Positions 31,543 through 34,771 of a stretch of DNA of 34,771 nt are shown here, piece by piece; position 1 is the first letter of the stretch; every line of letters starts with the position of its first letter. The DNA comes from CAYNQK01 sp964470375 (GTDB lineage: Bacteria; Spirochaetota; Spirochaetia; Treponematales; JBGSOB01), in the NCBI GenBank assembly GCA_964470375.1, contig CAYYCP010000032.1, forward strand, positions 1-34,771. Direction: 5' to 3'. A program made the position numbers and the translations under genes. The notes beneath the pieces were generated by a model. It was given only the letters and a program-made list of their open reading frames with translations. It was not told where the DNA came from and ran no database searches.

Positions 31543-31987
31543 GAACGGCCAGCGGCGGCGGGGCAAGCCCTGGTTCAGGCCGCGCGGCGGCGATCAAGGC
31601 CAGGGCGGCCAGCGCGACAGGCGCCAAGCCCGCCCCCAGCGTCCGTCCGAGCGAGAGGATGCCGGCTTCGAGACAGTGGTGCGCACGCCACCCCCCCAAT
31701 GCCCGGTCTGCGGCAAGCCGGTGACGGACATCCTGTGCGCCCTCACCGAGCGCGAATCCTCCCTCCCGGCCCACTTCGACTGCATTCTCGCGTCCCTCTC
31801 CGCGGCCGAGAAGCTCATGCCCCAGGAGCGCCTGGTCTACCTGGGCTCGGGCTCCTTCGCCGTGGTGGAGGCTGATCCGCGCAATCCTCAGCGTTTCCAG
31901 ATCAAGCGCAAGCTCCAGTACGAGCCCCGCGAGGGGCGGCCGGACTGGCGCAAGAGCCTCGACCGTGTGGTGATACGTCAGGGCTGA
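31517..31987 (+). CDS. small protein with Cys-x2-Cys zinc-ribbon-like motif
   Basis: This protein has 156 residues. Residues about 1-50 are basic and Gln/Arg/Gly-rich (GQRRRGKPWFRPRGGDQGQG), probably disordered and RNA-friendly. The ordered part has PQCPVCGKPVTDILCALTER followed by SSLPAHFDCILASL: Cys-x2-Cys plus His-x2-Cys, a plausible single zinc site. The C-terminus is beta-rich (LVYLGSGSFAVVE, RFQIKRKLQYE). Function unknown. ATG 31517 overlaps the previous gene by 26 nt with GAACGGAG upstream. Last gene of the long operon. Confidence 0.82.
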   Translation: MSDQSAGNRNGQRRRGKPWFRPRGGDQGQGGQRDRRQARPQRPSEREDAGFETVVRTPPPQCPVCGKPVTDILCALTERESSLPAHFDCILASLSAAEKLMPQERLVYLGSGSFAVVEADPRNPQRFQIKRKLQYEPREGRPDWRKSLDRVVIRQG

Positions 31988-31988
31988 A

Positions 31989-32003
31989 AGGCCGAATCGG
32001 CCT
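31989..32003. terminator. palindromic hairpin between convergent genes
   Basis: AGGCCGA and TCGGCCT (31989-32003) are perfectly inverted around one base. It sits between the converging zinc-ribbon and helical-protein genes and may end both transcripts. On the minus strand it is followed by TTTC, a weak U-tract. Confidence 0.45.
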
Positions 32004-32014
32004 CGGCCGGGGCA

Positions 32015-32614
32015 TCAGCCCAGGCACATGGCCTTCATGTCTTCCTTGGCCCGGTCAAGGGCTTCCTGGTACTGACCCTTCAGCTGGCCCATTCCGCGCG
32101 AGAGCAGGGCCAGGAATTCCGGATCTCGGCGCGGGTCTATACGCACGTCTTGGCCGGTGCGCCGGGACATCTCCTGCTCTTTCTGCCTGAGCTTGGGCGC
32201 GTATTGCCTGGCCAGGCCCTCCTCCATCTGGCTGGCGTCCTCCAGATAGCGTTCCATAAAGGCCTGCAGGTCCTTGGCGATAGCTAGTGCGCGCTTGTCC
32301 GCGCCAAGGCCCGGGGACAGAGCCCCCAGGCCGGCCGCGACTGCTTGGAGGGGGGGCAGGGAATCCTTATCGCGTGGAAGCTGTATGCGCGCCAGCAGGG
32401 CCTCGACGGCACCCTCGCGGGCGGCCTTCTCCTGGCTCTTGGGGAGCTCGGACAGCCCCTTTTTGAGATCCGTCTGCGAGGGATCCTCCAGGAAGCGCGC
32501 CCCTAGAACGCGCCCGGTCCGTCGGGCCTCCTGAGCCTCTATCCCAGCCCTATCCGACTTGAGCCCCTGCGTGCGCTCCAGGGCCAGCTCCACCGCCGTC
32601 TTTATCTGCGCCAT
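32015..32614 (-). CDS. conserved helical protein, function unknown
   Basis: This protein has 199 residues. Start ATG 32614 has GGAAGGAAG upstream. The sequence is mainly helical: IKTAVELALERTQGLKSD, then KGLSELPKSQEKAAREGAVE, YLEDASQMEEGLARQYAPKL and FLALLSRGMGQLKGQYQEAL. No signal peptide, transmembrane helix or known motif is visible. It starts inside the 3' end of the upstream CDP-alcohol phosphatidyltransferase gene (65-nt overlap), so it is probably co-transcribed with it. Confidence 0.75.
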   Translation of the reverse strand: MAQIKTAVELALERTQGLKSDRAGIEAQEARRTGRVLGARFLEDPSQTDLKKGLSELPKSQEKAAREGAVEALLARIQLPRDKDSLPPLQAVAAGLGALSPGLGADKRALAIAKDLQAFMERYLEDASQMEEGLARQYAPKLRQKEQEMSRRTGQDVRIDPRRDPEFLALLSRGMGQLKGQYQEALDRAKEDMKAMCLG

Positions 32615-33416
32615 GATCTTCCTTCCGTCCCTTCGGCTCCGCCCCGGCACCGCCGCGGGCGTGGCTTATGAAGACCGCCAACTTGTCCCCCACTGATGCC
32701 AGGAGGATAGCGGCCACGATCATTTCCAACACCGAGAATACCGCCAGCAAGGCGGGCGGGGCAACCGGCTTGAGGATGCTCAGGGCGTAAAGGGTCATGG
32801 TCGAGGCCACCGCCGCCTTGCCCAGGATGGTAGGGCGCGGCGGCACCGGGTGCCTCAGGACGAAGAACAGGGTCATGCCCAGGCCCTGGAAGAGGAGGCG
32901 ACCGGCGATCAGCCAGAAAAACCAGGGGCGGATCAGGCCGTAGGCAAGCAAAACGATAGACAGTGCCCCCAGGAGGCAGTAGTCCGATATCGAGTCCAGG
33001 AGACGCCCCATGCGCGTGCATTGGCGCATAACCCGGCTGACGATACCGTCGAGGAGATCGGTCAGGAAGACCACCGCGGTGAGGGCCAGGGCCTGGATCA
33101 TGACCGTTTTCGATGAACGCCCTTCCAGTATAAGGAAGAGGATAGTCGGCAAGGTGGAGATGCGCACTAGTGTCAAGATGTTGGCCAGGTTGACCCGTTC
33201 CAGGCGCCGCCCGTCCGAGGCGATGCGGAACTCCTCCTTGCCAAGGAGGAGGAAGCCCAGCATCAGCGCGTGCAAGGCCAGGCTTGTGGCGCAGAAGGGC
33301 GCCAGGCCGGCGGTGGGCAGGCCGTTGGCAGCCGAGAGGCCGCAGAAGAGGGCCGCCTGGGCCATGAAGAAAAGGATCACGCAAGCGACTATGCTTCGGG
33401 TCAAGGAATCACGCAT
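32550..33416 (-). CDS. CDP-alcohol phosphatidyltransferase family membrane protein (divergent)
   Basis: This 288-residue multi-pass protein starts at ATG 33416 with GGGGAGG 4 nt upstream. Hydrophobic segments include SIVACVILFFMAQAALFCGL, CATSLALHALMLGFLLLG and VMIQALALTAVVFLTDLL. The family signature is D120-x2-DG-x2-SR-x8-G-x3-D141-x3-D145 (DLLDGIVSR...MGRLLDSISD), with Ser in place of the usual Ala before Arg. It would transfer a phosphatidyl or similar group from a CDP-alcohol at the membrane. A charged Gly/Lys-rich tail ends the protein and overlaps the next gene by 65 nt. It is divergent from a second, canonical family member. Confidence 0.85.
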   Translation of the reverse strand: MRDSLTRSIVACVILFFMAQAALFCGLSAANGLPTAGLAPFCATSLALHALMLGFLLLGKEEFRIASDGRRLERVNLANILTLVRISTLPTILFLILEGRSSKTVMIQALALTAVVFLTDLLDGIVSRVMRQCTRMGRLLDSISDYCLLGALSIVLLAYGLIRPWFFWLIAGRLLFQGLGMTLFFVLRHPVPPRPTILGKAAVASTMTLYALSILKPVAPPALLAVFSVLEMIVAAILLASVGDKLAVFISHARGGAGAEPKGRKEDHGADKDGGGAGPGAHAGAQVG

Positions 33417-33434
33417 GGGCCTCCCCGTGCGCGC

Positions 33435-33443
33435 AGTATACCA
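33435..33443 (-). promoter_or_regulatory. extended -10 promoter of the divergent CDP-alcohol transferase
   Basis: On the minus strand TGG followed by TATACT (33443-33435) is an extended -10 match, 18 nt before the start. The -35 region is poor. Confidence 0.5.
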
Positions 33444-33486
33444 GGAAAATACGGCCTGCGGCGATAGCTCCGCCCGGCCCGCAAAC

Positions 33487-33516
33487 TTGACATGTCTGCC
33501 GTTGAAACCCGATACT
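33487..33516 (+). promoter_or_regulatory. promoter of the pgsA-like gene, leaderless geometry
   Basis: A perfect TTGACA (33487-33492), an 18-nt spacer and GATACT (33511-33516) are followed by exactly 6 nt (TCCGGC) and the ATG at 33523. No Shine-Dalgarno is seen. It faces away from the extended -10 box at 33435-33443. Confidence 0.62.
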
Positions 33517-33522
33517 TCCGGC

Positions 33523-34104
33523 ATGACCCGCTCCAACGCCATCACCTCAGCGCGGATCCTTCTGGCCTGCGTTTTCATCACCCTCTTCCTCATCCCCGCC
33601 AAGGGTATGGCTGCCGCAGTCCTTACGGCCGCAATGTGGGGCGTAGCCGTCTTAGCCGAGGTATCTGATTCTCTGGACGGCTGGGCCGCCCGACGCTACG
33701 GGGAGGTGAGCGATTTCGGAAAGGTCTTCGATCCCTTCGCGGATGTCTTCCTCCACGCCAGCGCCTTCGCCTGCCTGGCCTGGGAGCGCAGGCTGCCCCT
33801 GCTCTTCCTCATCCTGGTTCTCTTTCGAGAGCAGGCTGCCTCCTTGGTGCGGCTCCTGGCGGCCAAGGACGGCACCGTCATGGGCGCCCGCCCGGGCGGC
33901 AAGGCCAAGACCGTCTCCTATGTGGTCGTGGGCGCAGCGGCCCTGGCCCGCTCGAGCATAGCCCGCTTAGGCATCCTGCCTGGCCTGGATCGCCCCCTGG
34001 AGATCGCCGTGCTCCTCCTATGCATCGCCTCCGGGGCCCTCTCCCTGGCCTCCCTGGCGGATTACATCCGGCAGTATCGCGGCCTTTCTAGACGGAAGGC
34101 CTGA
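33523..34104 (+). CDS. pgsA: CDP-alcohol phosphatidyltransferase, phosphatidylglycerophosphate synthase-like
   Basis: This 193-residue membrane protein carries the complete family signature D49-x2-DG-x2-AR-x8-G66-x3-D70-x3-D74 (DSLDGWAARRYGEVSDFGKV then FDPFAD), with intact metal-binding Asp residues. The N-terminal NAITSARILLACVFITLFLI is typical of PgsA. GARPGGKAKTVSYV also fits PgsA. It would make phosphatidylglycerophosphate from CDP-diacylglycerol and glycerol 3-phosphate. ATG 33523 follows the -10 box by 6 nt. The HAD phosphatase start comes 5 nt after its stop, so the two likely form an operon. Other CDP-alcohol transferases cannot be excluded. Confidence 0.85.
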   Translation: MTRSNAITSARILLACVFITLFLIPAKGMAAAVLTAAMWGVAVLAEVSDSLDGWAARRYGEVSDFGKVFDPFADVFLHASAFACLAWERRLPLLFLILVLFREQAASLVRLLAAKDGTVMGARPGGKAKTVSYVVVGAAALARSSIARLGILPGLDRPLEIAVLLLCIASGALSLASLADYIRQYRGLSRRKA

Positions 34105-34109
34105 GCTCC

Positions 34110-34771
34110 TTGCGCCCCCTCTCGGAGCTCGATGCGGCCGATGCGGCCGGGATCGACTTCCTCCTCATGGACATCGACGACACCCTCACCCGCGGTGGCC
34201 GCCTCATGCGCGAGTCCTATGAGGCCCTCTGGGACCTCAAGGAGGCCGGCTTGGTCCTTGTCCCGGTGACCGGGCGCCCGGCCGGCTGGTGCGACCTGAT
34301 CACGCGACAGTGGCCGGTGGACGCCGTCGTGGGCGAGAACGGGGCCTTCGCCTTCTACCTCGAGGACGGGCTCCTGCGCCAGGAACTCCATCCGGCCGCG
34401 ATCCGGCCTCTTCCGGGTGGCCCCCTGGACAGGGCCGTCGCGCGCTGTCTGGCCGAGGTACCCGGTTGCCGTCCTGCCAAGGATCAGTTCTGCCGGATAT
34501 TCGACGCAGCCATCGACTTCGCCGAGGAGCCGCCGGCCCTAGGGCTGGAAGCGGCCCAGCGCATCCGCGACATAGCCCTGGAAGAGGGCCTCCGGGCCAA
34601 GATCAGCTCCATCCACGTCAATATGTGGCTGGGGGATTACGATAAGAGCGGCATGGCCGAGAGGATCCTCTCAAGCCGCTTCGGCTGGGATCCGATACGG
34701 GATATCGGGCGGGTAGCCTTTGTAGGGGATTCGCCCAACGACGAGCCCCTGTTCGCGCGATTCCCGCTGTC
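34110..34771 (+). CDS. HAD-superfamily phosphatase, Cof/sucrose-phosphatase type (3' end cut by window edge)
   Basis: The frame is open from TTG 34110 to the right edge, giving 220 complete codons with no stop. TTG 34110 is preferred because GGAAGG lies about 10 nt upstream. Motif I is LLMDIDDTLTRGG with DxD. VLVPVTGRPAGWCDLI gives motif II, VVGENGAFAFYL follows as in Cof-type enzymes, the DKSGMAERIL stretch supplies the motif III lysine, and GRVAFVGDSPNDEPLF is motif IV. This matches HAD subfamily IIB (sugar-phosphate or trehalose/mannosyl-glycerate phosphatases). Substrate unknown. It follows the pgsA-like gene closely, so is likely co-transcribed. Confidence 0.88.
   Translation, partial: MRPLSELDAADAAGIDFLLMDIDDTLTRGGRLMRESYEALWDLKEAGLVLVPVTGRPAGWCDLITRQWPVDAVVGENGAFAFYLEDGLLRQELHPAAIRPLPGGPLDRAVARCLAEVPGCRPAKDQFCRIFDAAIDFAEEPPALGLEAAQRIRDIALEEGLRAKISSIHVNMWLGDYDKSGMAERILSSRFGWDPIRDIGRVAFVGDSPNDEPLFARFPL

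Noticed and set aside
1..34771. CRISPR arrays, tRNA or rRNA genes, transposases and prophage genes
   Set aside because: None were found by reading both strands; the only repeats are those listed.

Overview
The window is GC-rich, gene-dense bacterial chromosome. It most likely comes from a member of the Spirochaetota (Treponema/Rectinema-like relatives), probably a draft or metagenome-assembled genome. The lineage call is inference. It rests on the order rpsP-khpA-rimM-trmD-rplS followed by a FliK-like protein, a stand-alone FlhB C-terminal protein and an HD-GYP protein, on a very long membrane-anchored coiled-coil protein of a kind common in spirochaetes, and on a porin-like/FlgD-Ig/OmpA surface protein. 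No rRNA, tRNA, CRISPR array, transposase or phage gene was seen. Four runs of exactly 100 N each sit between two identical 55-bp copies. They look like unmerged contig overlaps. Collapsing them restores three intact reading frames (surface protein, nitroreductase, HD-GYP protein), and this annotation treats those genes as intact.

Layout. 1-335: end of a C_GCAxxG_C_C-type protein (minus). 600-1310: lytic transglycosylase. 1525-5829: glycine cleavage operon gcvT-gcvH-gcvPA-gcvPB, tightly overlapped, with a promoter that predicts a leaderless gcvT mRNA. 5944-7059: exported protein of unknown function. 7223-11490: 1370-residue envelope protein ending in an OmpA domain. 11605-13059: GT28-like glycosyltransferase. 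13269-13661: YbjN/chaperone-like protein. 13793-17638 (minus): a small CBM48-like protein and a 1083-residue coiled-coil membrane protein. 17813-18478 (minus) and 18612-19250 (plus): divergent HAD hydrolase and adenylate kinase. 19301-23425 (minus): operon of an NfeD-like protein with a His/Asp-rich loop, two SPFH/flotillin-like proteins and a nitroreductase. 23514-24188 (minus): second HAD protein. 24283-25812: fusion of a GH105/GH88-type unsaturated glycuronyl hydrolase with a phosphoribosyltransferase domain.

26067-31987 is an eleven-gene same-strand block: rpsP, khpA, rimM, trmD, rplS, FliK-like, FlhB-C-like, HD-GYP, yraN, a 57-aa protein and a zinc-ribbon protein. 32015-34771 holds a helical conserved protein, two divergent CDP-alcohol phosphatidyltransferases and the start of a Cof-type HAD phosphatase.

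The points most worth follow-up are the hydrolase-phosphoribosyltransferase fusion, the flotillin/NfeD operon with its acidic-histidine loop, and a recurring promoter geometry (-10 box, exactly 6 nt, ATG) that predicts leaderless transcripts for at least three genes.
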